In this document: piece after piece, positions 54,757 to 63,134 of the stretch
Numbering within the stretch: position 1 is the stretch's first letter
Layout: each line of letters opens with the position of its first letter
From: Listeria ivanovii subsp. ivanovii
GTDB lineage: Bacteria; Bacillota; Bacilli; Lactobacillales; Listeriaceae
Length of the DNA stretch: 64,000 nucleotides
Direction of reading: 5' to 3'
NCBI RefSeq assembly: GCF_900187025.1
Contig: NZ_LT906478.1
Coordinates: 2,836,001 to 2,900,000 of the forward strand
Position numbers and translations under genes: made by a program
The notes under the pieces: generated by a model
Told to the model about the DNA's origin: nothing
Database searches by the model: none
What the model saw: the letters and a program-made list of their open reading frames with translations, nothing else

Positions 54757-55905
54757 TTAGTTATTTTTCACTTTTCGGCCTAAAGTAAACCAATACACGA
54801 TAAAAAATGCTACTAACGCAAAAATGGCAGTCCGATACATTATCGCATAGTTGTAATAAGTTGCTACTATACTTAAACCAAAACTCCCTGCAGCCATACC
54901 TATATCCATCCCTGATAGAAAAGTACCATTTGCTGTTCCTTTGTTATGTGGCGCAGCTCTATCAACAGCAAGTGCTTGCAGTGCCGGTTGCGACATTCCA
55001 TAGCCTAGCCCAAAGAATAGTGAAGCAATAAATAAGCTAATTACGCCAGTCGCAAAGGACAGAATAAGTATTCCCATAATCATCGAAATAGCTCCCGGAA
55101 TAATAACAAAACGATGTCCCTTCGTATCATATAATCTCCCAGCAAACAAACGACTAACAAGCACCATAATAGCCTGTCCAATAAAGTAAACCCATGTTGT
55201 TGTAATACCAATTTCTGTTCCATAAACCATCATAAATGTTTGAATGCCACCAAGCGGAATCGCCATCAGTAAACAAAGGCCAGCTGGTAGTAACGCTGTC
55301 TTCTCAAATAGTTTCATTTTTTGATGAACGATTTTTTCCGATTTTGGAAGTTTTACTTGCGTCATTAATAACAAAATAAACACCATCAGTACGAGTGAAA
55401 AAGTCACTAAAACATCAAAAGAAAAGTAATTCATAATTAAAATAGCAATAATGGGTGCGAGCGACATGCCGAGCGCAGTTGTAAGCCCATAAAAGCCAAT
55501 ACCTTCACCCGTTCTGCTTGGTGGTACAAGCTTAGAAACCCCGGTTGCAATTGATGTTGTTCCAATCCCCCAGCCTGCCCCGTGAAAAAGTCTTAATATC
55601 AACAAGGCCGCAACAGCCGTCGACCAATAAAAATTCACCGTTGTCAGTATTAAAATTAAAAAACCAACAATAATTAATAATTTCGGTCCAAATTTATCAT
55701 TCCAACTTCCGGCAATCGCACGCATCAGCAAAGCAACGATTGAAAATAATCCAACTGCTAAACTCGCTTCCATTTGCGTGCCACCAAGTTCAATAATTCG
55801 CGCAGGTAAGGTTGGCATAAAAACCATAAAACCAATATAAAGCATCACACTTCCAATTAATAAAAATAGGTAGTCCTTCGTCCAAAGTTTTGTCTTATTA
55901 TCCAA
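54757..55905 (-). CDS. Major facilitator superfamily transporter
   Basis: 382 residues with 12 hydrophobic segments. The loop 2-3 motif is seen as GSWNDKFGPKLL (about 66), the repeat motif as GRLYDTKGHRFV (about 257), and motif C as GFYGLTTALGMSLAPIIA (about 137), typical of drug/H+ antiporters. It follows a MarR regulator by 14 nt; substrates are probably toxic small molecules sensed by that regulator. Confidence 0.85.
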   Translation of the reverse strand: MDNKTKLWTKDYLFLLIGSVMLYIGFMVFMPTLPARIIELGGTQMEASLAVGLFSIVALLMRAIAGSWNDKFGPKLLIIVGFLILILTTVNFYWSTAVAALLILRLFHGAGWGIGTTSIATGVSKLVPPSRTGEGIGFYGLTTALGMSLAPIIAILIMNYFSFDVLVTFSLVLMVFILLLMTQVKLPKSEKIVHQKMKLFEKTALLPAGLCLLMAIPLGGIQTFMMVYGTEIGITTTWVYFIGQAIMVLVSRLFAGRLYDTKGHRFVIIPGAISMIMGILILSFATGVISLFIASLFFGLGYGMSQPALQALAVDRAAPHNKGTANGTFLSGMDIGMAAGSFGLSIVATYYNYAIMYRTAIFALVAFFIVYWFTLGRKVKNN

Positions 55906-55919
55906 AATCTATTCCTTCT

Positions 55920-56342
55920 TTACTCCAAATTTGCCGAAACGTTTTTTAAAATAGCTGTTAATTGTTCTACATCTTCCTGTGAAATTCCGGCAAACATTTT
56001 TTTGCAATTTGCTTCCACGATATCTCGCAGCTCATTCGTTTCTATTCTTCCTTTTTCAGTCAATGACAAGAGTGATATCCGCCTATCTTCCGAGCTAACC
56101 TCTCGAACAATCAGTTCTTTCCTAAGCAACACATCTACAATTCTATTCACTGTTGGTGTGTCTTTTTTTGTCCAAAGTGCAATTTCTTTTTGAGAGATTG
56201 GTTCATTAGCTTCAATCCCCTCCAAAACAGACCATTGCTCTGGTGTTACATCATAACTCGCAATTGCTCGCATCAAAAATAAATGCATTTTCTTTGCTGT
56301 CGTGTTTACACTAAATGAAATCTCGTCATAATAACCTCGCAT
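55920..56342 (-). CDS. MarR-family transcriptional regulator
   Basis: About 140 residues (MRGYYDEISFSVNTTAKKMH start). Winged helix: YDVTPEQWSVLEGIEANEPI then the recognition helix QKEIALWTKKDTPTVNRIVD and wing SSEDRRISLLSLTEKG. I choose the ATG at 56342 with AGAGGATAGCT ahead; upstream in-frame ATGs lack a ribosome site. It probably represses itself and the MFS gene through the paired repeats at 56360-56386. Confidence 0.87.
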   Translation of the reverse strand: MRGYYDEISFSVNTTAKKMHLFLMRAIASYDVTPEQWSVLEGIEANEPISQKEIALWTKKDTPTVNRIVDVLLRKELIVREVSSEDRRISLLSLTEKGRIETNELRDIVEANCKKMFAGISQEDVEQLTAILKNVSANLE

Positions 56343-56359
56343 AGCTATCCTCTTTTCCG

Positions 56360-56386
56360 TTGCCATAACAATAATTGTCATAACAA
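56360..56386. promoter_or_regulatory. Direct-repeat operator candidate for the MarR regulator
   Basis: Two copies of TTGYCATAACAA at 56360 and 56375 (15-bp period), each partly palindromic (TTGT/ACAA ends). They lie just downstream of the -10 box. Confidence 0.6.
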
Positions 56387-56388
56387 CT

Positions 56389-56417
56389 ATTATACATAAC
56401 TATGTACTATTTTACAA
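56389..56417 (-). promoter_or_regulatory. Promoter of the MarR-MFS operon
   Basis: Minus strand TTGTAA (56417-56412), 17-nt spacer holding ACATAGTTATGT, and exact TATAAT (56394-56389). Confidence 0.7.
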
Positions 56418-56441
56418 GAAAAACAGCCGAATGTTCGGCTG
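56417..56441 (-). terminator. Terminator of the 117-residue gene
   Basis: Minus strand CAGCCGA, ACAT loop, TCGGCTG, TTTTTC. Confidence 0.8.
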
Positions 56442-56444
56442 CTA

Positions 56445-56798
56445 CTACAATAACTCTACATCTATAATGTCTCTAAACTCCATAACGTACTCTTGACCGA
56501 TAATATCTTTTAAAATAACTTCTTCTGTTAACATATCTATCTCTATTGGGACTAAATCCAGTTTTTCAATTTCTCCTAAACCTAAAAAAGCAGAAGGATA
56601 CTCAAAAGATGCGAGGCGTAAAGAAGAAACATCTGCTTCATGAAAATAGGTTAGCCGAACAACCCAAGCTCGTTTGGTTGCATCATTTAGTGTAATGAAG
56701 AAACTCTCACGTTCTAAATAATCGACTTCCGGACGACTTGTTAGAAAAGCAGCATTTTTTTGTATTGGGGATTGTTCTTTACGAATTGCTGTCACCAT
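56445..56798 (-). CDS. Conserved hypothetical protein
   Basis: About 117 residues, no signal peptide or membrane segment, mixed strand-rich composition (REVDYLERESFFITLND type pattern, KRAWVVRLTYFHEADVSS). ATG at 56798 (MVTAIRKEQS) lies 6 nt after AGAGGTG; an in-frame GTG at 56807 overlaps that ribosome site. It stands alone between the nitroreductase and the MarR gene. I do not recognise the family. Confidence 0.7.
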   Translation of the reverse strand: MVTAIRKEQSPIQKNAAFLTSRPEVDYLERESFFITLNDATKRAWVVRLTYFHEADVSSLRLASFEYPSAFLGLGEIEKLDLVPIEIDMLTEEVILKDIIGQEYVMEFRDIIDVELL

Positions 56799-56923
56799 AA
56801 TGATCACCTCTTAATATTATTATACGAACAAACGTTCTTAAAAGCAACTATTTTACTTAAAATTTTTTTGATAAGAGCCACAACCCGTTTAGCGCTTACA
56901 TGAAATATTCCCGACAAAAACGC

Positions 56924-56961
56924 TTGCAAATTAATAAATAGTTGCTATACTTATGTAAGTA
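56924..56961 (+). promoter_or_regulatory. Nitroreductase promoter with YodB-like operator
   Basis: TTGCAA (56924-56929), 16-nt spacer, TATACT (56946-56951). The palindrome TACTTATGTAAGTA (56948-56961) overlaps the -10 box and resembles operators of HxlR-family quinone or diamide sensors such as YodB, which control nitroreductases in Bacillus. Confidence 0.6.
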
Positions 56962-56990
56962 AATAACATTAACAAAGGAGAATTATTATC

Positions 56991-57590
56991 ATGACTAATA
57001 CATTTTTAGATTCCATTAAAGTTCGTCGCTCTATTTACGCACTAGACAAAAACGTTTCATTAGAAGATTCCAAAATAGAAGAAATCGTTAAAGACGCCGT
57101 AAAATATAGCCCCTCTTCCTTCAACTCTCAAAGTTCACGTGCAGTTATTCTTTTAGGAGAAAGCCACAACAAACTTTGGAATATTGTAGAAGATACCTTA
57201 CGCGCTATTGTTCCAGCTGAAAACTTTGCAGCAACTGCTGAAAAAGTTGGATCTTTCCGCGCTGGATACGGAACAGTTCTTTTCTTTGAAGATAATGCTG
57301 TTATCGAAGGCTTGCAAGAAAACTTTGCTTTATATGCAGACAACTTCCCAGTTTGGGCTGAACAATCTACAGGTATTGCACAACACTCTGTATGGGTTGC
57401 TCTTGCCAATGCTGGTATTGGGGCTTCTCTTCAACATTATAACCCTCTAATTGACGATGCCGTTAAAACTGAATGGGATATTCCTGCAAGCTGGAACTTA
57501 CGCGCTCAAATGCCCTTTGGTAACATCGTTCAAGAAGCTGGCGAAAAAGAATTTATCGATGACGCTGACCGTTTCCGCGTTTTCAAATAA
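56991..57590 (+). CDS. Nitroreductase family protein (oxygen-insensitive type)
   Basis: 199-residue FMN flavoprotein of the YodC/NfsA-like type. RRSIYALDKN (residue 12) and YSPSSFNSQSSRAVIL (about 39) bind FMN phosphate, and QHSVWVALANAGIGASLQHY (about 126) is the conserved helix. It probably reduces quinones or nitro compounds. ATG follows AAAGGAGAATTATTATC. Single gene with a regulated-looking promoter. Confidence 0.9.
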   Translation: MTNTFLDSIKVRRSIYALDKNVSLEDSKIEEIVKDAVKYSPSSFNSQSSRAVILLGESHNKLWNIVEDTLRAIVPAENFAATAEKVGSFRAGYGTVLFFEDNAVIEGLQENFALYADNFPVWAEQSTGIAQHSVWVALANAGIGASLQHYNPLIDDAVKTEWDIPASWNLRAQMPFGNIVQEAGEKEFIDDADRFRVFK

Positions 57591-57594
57591 TAAA

Positions 57595-57610
57595 TGTTTC
57601 ACGTGAAACA
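57595..57610. other. parS: parS site 9, 3' of the nitroreductase gene
   Basis: TGTTTCACGTGAAACA, 4 bp after the stop codon and just before the terminator; 483 bp from site 10. Confidence 0.92.
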
Positions 57611-57646
57611 AAAAAATTCCGCGACCATTAACCGGTATCGCGGAAT
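57611..57646. terminator. Bidirectional terminator
   Basis: ATTCCGCGA and TCGCGGAAT form a perfect 9-bp stem; T-rich on both sides (minus strand TTTTTTTG). It serves the nitroreductase and the convergent thioredoxin. Confidence 0.85.
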
Positions 57647-57648
57647 CT

Positions 57649-57969
57649 TTATTTTGCTAGACTTCTAAATCTACTTCTTAATTCTTCACAACTAACAATA
57701 CCAGCAATTGCACCTTTAATCTCCCCATCCACAATAATGAGCGAATTCGGTATCCCTTTAACATCAAATTTTTGTGCTAAAGCTCGTTGTTTATCTACAT
57801 TAATTTTTACAACTTGGACATTACCTTCTTCGACCTCCGAAAACTGCTCAAGCGTTGGCCAAAAACATCGGCAAGGAGCACACCATTCCGCCCAAAAATT
57901 AAGTAATATCTTAGGATGGCTACTAATAAGCTCTTCCAAGTTCTCTTCTTTTGCAAAAATAATCGCCAT
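57649..57969 (-). CDS. Thioredoxin-like protein
   Basis: 106 residues with the thioredoxin fold: LLNFWAEWCAPCRCFWPTLE (redox pair CAPC, about 27-30, followed by an extra Cys), and cis-Pro in VKGIPNSLIIVDGEI. The active site differs from the usual CGPC, so potential and partners may differ from the main TrxA. ATG at 57969 (MAIIFAKEEN) follows GAGGTGGATATGT. Single gene. Confidence 0.85.
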   Translation of the reverse strand: MAIIFAKEENLEELISSHPKILLNFWAEWCAPCRCFWPTLEQFSEVEEGNVQVVKINVDKQRALAQKFDVKGIPNSLIIVDGEIKGAIAGIVSCEELRSRFRSLAK

Positions 57970-58077
57970 ACATATCCACCTCACATTCAGAATATTCTAA
58001 AGTTGTATTATGGTCAAGTAAAGGGTTCTAAAATAGCAATATATCTTGCTTTTTGTTCATTTTTTGACACTTTTAAA

Positions 58078-58093
58078 TGTTTCACGTGAAACA
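58078..58093. other. parS: parS site 10, 3' of pgmB
   Basis: TGTTTCACGTGAAACA, 2 bp after the pgmB stop codon. With AAA and TTT flanks the palindrome also resembles a terminator, and no other terminator is seen for this operon. Confidence 0.9.
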
Positions 58094-58095
58094 TT

Positions 58096-58758
58096 TTATT
58101 TACTATGTAATATTTCTAAAATACGCAAATCAAGCAAACCTGTATTTTTTACTGTCATATCTGCATCACGAAGTCCTGAACCAACGCCCACACTAATAAT
58201 ACCAGCTGCGTTTATTGCTTCAATTCCCGCTTGAGCATCCTCCACACCGATTACTTCTGCCCGTTTAAGTCCCAGCTCACGTGTTGCTTCAATAAAGATT
58301 TCAGGATCTGGTTTTGATTTAGTAATCTTGGCTGCATCAACAATGTAGTCGAATTCTTGCTCCATTTCCAATGCGCTTAGCACCGTATGAGCATTTTTAG
58401 AGACAGAGGCAATCGCACATTTTAAGTGCTGCTTTTTCAGTGCCACAATCAGTTCTTTAATCCCTGGCAACACATCAGCTGGTGTGATTTCTTGCAACAA
58501 ACTAACATAAAATTCATTTTTATCTGCGGCAAGTGCTTCTATTTCTTCTTGTGTAAAATCATTTTCGCGGTTATCTTTCTTTAAAATAAGCAGCAATGAG
58601 TCAATTCTGCTTACTCCTTTTAAATTTTCATTAAATGCCTCGTCAAATTCAATACCGATACTCTCTGCTGTTTTTTTCCAAGCAAGGTAATGATAATGTG
58701 CTGTATCTGTGATGACGCCATCTAAATCAAATAGTACTCCTTTTAAAGCTGTTGTCAT
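58096..58758 (-). CDS. pgmB: Beta-phosphoglucomutase
   Basis: HAD-superfamily enzyme converting beta-glucose-1-phosphate, the product of GH65 phosphorylases, to glucose-6-phosphate. About 220 residues: catalytic FDLDGVITDTAHYHYLAWK (about 10), KGVSRIDSLLLIL, SVSKNAHTVLSALE, KSKPDPEIFIEA, and VEDAQAGIEAINAAG. ATG at 58758 shares its A with the TAA of the glycerate kinase gene. Last gene of the sugar operon. Confidence 0.92.
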   Translation of the reverse strand: MTTALKGVLFDLDGVITDTAHYHYLAWKKTAESIGIEFDEAFNENLKGVSRIDSLLLILKKDNRENDFTQEEIEALAADKNEFYVSLLQEITPADVLPGIKELIVALKKQHLKCAIASVSKNAHTVLSALEMEQEFDYIVDAAKITKSKPDPEIFIEATRELGLKRAEVIGVEDAQAGIEAINAAGIISVGVGSGLRDADMTVKNTGLLDLRILEILHSK

Positions 58759-59876
58759 TAAACTCGTCCTTTCCAAACTGCCGCAACATTTCGTGCGGTC
58801 CTTCTTAAATTATTTGGGGTTTCTTTAAGTATTTGTTCTAATGTTGCAGGTTGTGCGATGGACGCGAATACAGCAGTAATTCCAGCTTCATAAACAGCGT
58901 CTAACCCATCCCCTACGCTCCCACAAATGGCAATAACTGGTATTCCGTGGGGAACTTGTTTTGCGACTCCCACTGGTGCTTTACCTTCTGCAGTCTGCCC
59001 ATCCATTTTTCCTTCGCCAACAATAACTAAATCAGCGTCTTTACATATCGCTTGCATCTGAAGTGCTTCCAGAACAAAGTCGATGCCCGAAAGTAAATTT
59101 GCTTCCAAAAACGTTGCAAGACCAGCGCCAATCCCACCACCAGCTCCTGCGCGCGGCATAGTAAGCATCGCAGAGTTGGCAAGTTGATAGAAATGTTGCA
59201 TTGCTTCATCGGCCTTAAGTAAGTCCGTTTTTAGCAACCCTTTCTGCGGACCAAAAACAAATGTTGCACCTTTTTCCCCACAAAGCGGATTCTCCACATC
59301 TGTAACCACATTAATAGTCACGTTTTTTAGCTCTGCTGGAACATTTTTAGCATTTATTGTTGCTATCTTTGCTAAATTCACACCAATGGCTTCTAGCGTT
59401 TGCCCAGTATTATCTAAAAACTCGTATCCAAGTGCACTAGCCATACCAATTCCACCATCGTTTGAAGCGCTTCCACCAATACCAACAATAATTTCTCTTG
59501 CGCCTTTTTGAATGGCATAGAGAATAAGTTCGCCTACTCCTTTGGTGCTTACCAGAAGTGGATTTCTTTGGCTTAGCGGAACTAAGTGTAAACCACACGC
59601 TTCAGCCATTTCGATCAGTGCCTTTTGATTTCCCTTTGTAAAAGCAATTTCTGCTGGAACTTCATCACCAAAAGGACCAGAAACGTTAATTTTCATTTTA
59701 GTCGCACTAAAGGCCTCACTTAAAATTGACATTGTCCCTTCTCCGCCGTCACCAATAGGAAGAGTATAATAAGTTGCATACGGATAAATTTCTTGAAAGC
59801 CCTCTTTAATATACTCTGCCACCTGATGCGCCGTCAAACTTTCTTTAAAAGAATCCGGCGCAATAACAATTTTCAT
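58758..59876 (-). CDS. Glycerate kinase
   Basis: 372 residues of the GlxK/GarK (type 1) family. APDSFKESLTAHQVAEYIKE at the N terminus, PIGDGGEGTMSIL (about 41), GGSASNDGGIGMASALGYEF (about 131) and VGEGKMDGQTAEGKAPVGVA (about 289) are family motifs. Phosphorylates glycerate to 2-phosphoglycerate. Its place among disaccharide phosphorylase genes is unusual. It overlaps the GH65 gene by 4 nt. Confidence 0.9.
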   Translation of the reverse strand: MKIVIAPDSFKESLTAHQVAEYIKEGFQEIYPYATYYTLPIGDGGEGTMSILSEAFSATKMKINVSGPFGDEVPAEIAFTKGNQKALIEMAEACGLHLVPLSQRNPLLVSTKGVGELILYAIQKGAREIIVGIGGSASNDGGIGMASALGYEFLDNTGQTLEAIGVNLAKIATINAKNVPAELKNVTINVVTDVENPLCGEKGATFVFGPQKGLLKTDLLKADEAMQHFYQLANSAMLTMPRAGAGGGIGAGLATFLEANLLSGIDFVLEALQMQAICKDADLVIVGEGKMDGQTAEGKAPVGVAKQVPHGIPVIAICGSVGDGLDAVYEAGITAVFASIAQPATLEQILKETPNNLRRTARNVAAVWKGRV

Positions 59877-62050
59877 AAAGACACACCCTTTTGTTCAAAG
59901 TTAATAGTTAGTCTATCCGTTAACTGATGTTTTTCTCCGTCGATAATTAATTCTAGCACGCTTTTCGTTGTTTTTGAAAGCTCTAATGTTTTGGGAGTTA
60001 TTTTAAAACCAATTCGTTCCTTATTCCAGACAAATTCAAACGCCACCGATTGCCATGCTTCTGGCAAATTCGGGGAAACTTGGAGTAATTCCTCACTAGT
60101 GTCAATCCCAGCAAAGCCAAAAATCACTGTGAGCCAAATCGCACCAAGCGAGGCTGCATGAAGTCCATCATCTGATGAATGCGGTTCACTGCCAAGATCA
60201 ATTAAACACGCCTCTTGGAAAAATTGGTATGCTTGCTCCCTATCACCTAGCCGATTTTCTACTATTGCATGAATCGCCTTACTTAAAGAAGAATCATGAA
60301 TTGTCCGTTTTTCATAATAATCCAAGTTTTTCTTCATCGTTTCAGTATCAAAAATAGTTGGGAAAAGATAAAATAACATGACTAAATCAGCTTGCTTCAA
60401 AATTTGCAAATCATTCACTTCTTGCCTGGAATAATCTAGTAGAATCCCTTGTTTACCTTGCGCAGCTTTGTATTTGTCCAATTTTATCCAAGCTTTTTGC
60501 AAAAATGTGTCGTCTTGGGGGACTAGCCCTGCCGAATTCGCAACGGGTAAATATAACTTCGCTAGGAAATCTTTGGCACGTTTTTGGAATGCTTGATTTT
60601 CTTTATTCCAAATCATTGCTTTTTCTACATTATAATACGCCATGTAATTAGTATACGTATTATTATCAATATGCTCTGTGTATTCGTCTGGTCCAATAAC
60701 ATCAAGTATCTCCAGAAGTCCATTACGATTAATTGCTCGGCTTATCCAAAATTCAGCAGTTTCAAGGAGCATTTCTGCCCCGTAATCAGTCATAAACTGT
60801 TCATCCTTGGTTGCCACCACATATCCACACACCGCAAAAGCAATATCGGCTACTAAATGGTGCTCTGAAATAGCAGAGGCAACCTTTTGGCGAGTTCCTG
60901 TCCGAATGTTAATCGCTGCAAATTCTGGTGTCTCTTCTTTGCCAGAAAATGCGCTCTCCCACGGATAAAGTGCTCCTTTATAGCCATTTTTCATTGCTTT
61001 TTCTTTTGCTTCTTTCAAGTGAAGATACCGATATTGTAGTAATTGTTTAGCCGTTTTCGGTTGATTATATAAGAAAAATGGCAAGATGAAAATTTCTGTA
61101 TCCCAGAAAACATGTCCTTTATAGCCTTCACCGGTCAATCCTTTTGCCCCAACACTACAACGAATATCATCTTTTGGCGTCATAATTTCTAAGTGATAAC
61201 AAGCAAAATCAAGCGCAAATTGGTCCATTCCATTCGTACTATCCAACTGAACACCTACTGACTGCCAAAAATCGGCCCAAGCTTGGTCTGAAGGTACTTT
61301 TAATTCTTGATAGGTCGTATTGAGAATTTCGACATCTAATTTGCCAAGTGAAGTATTAACCGAGCTAATTTTTTCCAAAGTGAAGGTCTCATTTGCTTTC
61401 ATGTTCTGCTCTACTTCCGTCATTAGTTGGCGGTTTTTTGCTGTAAAAACACCTTTAACATTCATTCTAGTTGCCACAACGATTCGCTGTTTGCTTTCAA
61501 TCGTCTCATATTCCCCAACCATCAATTCTTCATCAAAAATTCGCAAACTTAATTCCCTCAGCTGCTGCGTTCCAAAATTCGTTTGCTGCGCATCAATCCC
61601 AGTCCGCACTTTCACCACACCAGCATCTGTCAAAGGGGTAATTTCCACCCTAGTAGCAACCAAATGTTGCGCTACTTTCGAAACAAATCGATGAAAATTA
61701 ATCTGATATTTTTTATGTGCGTTATTTTCCCAAGTGATTTTTCTGACTAATTCTCCTGTATTCATATCTAAATAACGTTCATAACTATGGACGGCTCCTG
61801 CTTGCATAGAAAAAGCTTCTCCATCAAGCGTCAACTGGAATCGCATGATGTCTGGTAAATTCACTAATTCCGAACTTGTTGATCCACTTGGTCTGTTATA
61901 AATCCCAGCTACATACATCCCGCGAACTTGCTCTGGATAGTCTTCCTCCAATGCTCCGCGAATACCCAAATAACCATTCCCAATAGTCATTTGGCTACCA
62001 TATTTATTTAGATAATCTACTGCAAATTCCTTCTCGATTATTTTCTTCAT
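59873..62050 (-). CDS. GH65 disaccharide phosphorylase
   Basis: 725 residues. Phosphorolysis of an alpha-glucoside (maltose, trehalose, kojibiose or similar) to glucose and beta-glucose-1-phosphate. The N-terminal beta-sandwich (GNGYLGIRGALEEDYPEQVR) leads to an (alpha/alpha)6 barrel with HVFWDTEIFILPFF (about 313), the catalytic Glu in VIGPDEYTEHIDNNTYTNYM (about 455) and the phosphate-binding HHSS-equivalent HDSSLSKAIHA (about 575). The adjacent pgmB supports a phosphorylase. The exact linkage cannot be decided. It has no signal peptide, so the sugar must be imported. Confidence 0.88.
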   Translation of the reverse strand: MKKIIEKEFAVDYLNKYGSQMTIGNGYLGIRGALEEDYPEQVRGMYVAGIYNRPSGSTSSELVNLPDIMRFQLTLDGEAFSMQAGAVHSYERYLDMNTGELVRKITWENNAHKKYQINFHRFVSKVAQHLVATRVEITPLTDAGVVKVRTGIDAQQTNFGTQQLRELSLRIFDEELMVGEYETIESKQRIVVATRMNVKGVFTAKNRQLMTEVEQNMKANETFTLEKISSVNTSLGKLDVEILNTTYQELKVPSDQAWADFWQSVGVQLDSTNGMDQFALDFACYHLEIMTPKDDIRCSVGAKGLTGEGYKGHVFWDTEIFILPFFLYNQPKTAKQLLQYRYLHLKEAKEKAMKNGYKGALYPWESAFSGKEETPEFAAINIRTGTRQKVASAISEHHLVADIAFAVCGYVVATKDEQFMTDYGAEMLLETAEFWISRAINRNGLLEILDVIGPDEYTEHIDNNTYTNYMAYYNVEKAMIWNKENQAFQKRAKDFLAKLYLPVANSAGLVPQDDTFLQKAWIKLDKYKAAQGKQGILLDYSRQEVNDLQILKQADLVMLFYLFPTIFDTETMKKNLDYYEKRTIHDSSLSKAIHAIVENRLGDREQAYQFFQEACLIDLGSEPHSSDDGLHAASLGAIWLTVIFGFAGIDTSEELLQVSPNLPEAWQSVAFEFVWNKERIGFKITPKTLELSKTTKSVLELIIDGEKHQLTDRLTINFEQKGVSL

Positions 62051-63078
62051 AAAGAAACACTCTCACCTTTTTCTGCCGATTCGTATAAACTTTCAACGAT
62101 TTTTTGAATTCTGTAACCTTGTTCTGCGTTCGCGAGTTGTTCATTCGATGCTCCGAGCACACTATTTACAAATGCCTTCATGCTATTCTCATGCTTGTCC
62201 TCATCAAGTGCTCCAAGCTGCTCTAAAAGCTGGAACTCCCCAGCATTATCCGTATAAATTTCAGCCGGATACAAACTACCACCTGCCAAATCACCAAAAA
62301 AGTTCACATTCAAGATGCTCTCTGGTTTAATGTGCAAGGCAAATGAAGTATCTAGCTCAATAAGTCCACCATTTTCTAGCTCAATAAACCCAAATAACGC
62401 ATCTTCCACCGTATATTTCCTCGGATCCCATGAACCAAATGTACCGTGGTTTTTTTTCGTGCCGATTTTTTGGAAACTTTTCGCCGTAACTTTTTTTACT
62501 TTTGGAAAACCGAGCACGAACATCGCCGCATCAAGCATGTGAATCCCCATGTCAATTAATGGACCTCCACCTTGCATCTCTTTATTTGTGAAGGTTCCCC
62601 ATCCTGGTACTCCTGAACGTCTAAGCGCAGTTGCCTTCACACAATAGATCTCCCCAAAAAGAGCCGCATTTTGCTTTAAAAATCGTGCTTCACTTGAAAA
62701 ACGGTGGTGAAAATCATAGGCTAAAATCGTTTTTTTCTGTTCGGCCAATTCCCACATCGCTTTAGCTTCTAGTGCACTCATTGCGGGTGGCTTTTCACAC
62801 ATAACTGCCGCCCCATGATTAAGTGCCAACATTACATTATCAAAATGGAACCGATTTGGCGTACAAATACTGACTATATCAATTTCTTCTGATGCAAACA
62901 TTTCTTCTGCAGTTGGGTAATATCTTTGAAAACCATTTTTCACTTGAAATTCTTTGCCACGTTCCATGCTCGGATCACACACTGCAATCAGCTCTAGTTC
63001 ATCTCTTGTTTGATAATATGCGGCGTGTACTTTCTCTGCAACTTGTCCTGCTCCTATAATTGCAACTCTTTTTTTCAT
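62047..63078 (-). CDS. Gfo/Idh/MocA-family oxidoreductase
   Basis: 343 residues. Rossmann AIIGAGQVAEKVHAAYY (6-22), VSICTPNRFHFDNVMLALNHGAAVMCEKP (EKP motif about 95-97) and a C-terminal alpha/beta substrate domain with GGGPLIDMGIHMLDAAMF (about 170). Likely NAD(P)-dependent dehydrogenase of a sugar or sugar derivative. ATG follows AAAAGGAGTTTCGGAT. A terminator at 63097-63128 lies between it and the upstream isomerase gene. Confidence 0.87.
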   Translation of the reverse strand: MKKRVAIIGAGQVAEKVHAAYYQTRDELELIAVCDPSMERGKEFQVKNGFQRYYPTAEEMFASEEIDIVSICTPNRFHFDNVMLALNHGAAVMCEKPPAMSALEAKAMWELAEQKKTILAYDFHHRFSSEARFLKQNAALFGEIYCVKATALRRSGVPGWGTFTNKEMQGGGPLIDMGIHMLDAAMFVLGFPKVKKVTAKSFQKIGTKKNHGTFGSWDPRKYTVEDALFGFIELENGGLIELDTSFALHIKPESILNVNFFGDLAGGSLYPAEIYTDNAGEFQLLEQLGALDEDKHENSMKAFVNSVLGASNEQLANAEQGYRIQKIVESLYESAEKGESVSL

Positions 63079-63096
63079 ATCCGAAACTCCTTTTAG

Positions 63097-63128
63097 AAAA
63101 ATCCGCCCGCTTGAATTGGGGCGGATTT
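63097..63128 (-). terminator. Internal terminator within the sugar operon
   Basis: Minus strand AAAATCCGCCC, CAATTCAAGC loop, GGGCGGATTTTT. A strong stem between two same-strand genes 56 nt apart; it may lower expression of the distal genes rather than end the operon. Confidence 0.82.
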
Positions 63129-63134
63129 TCTATT

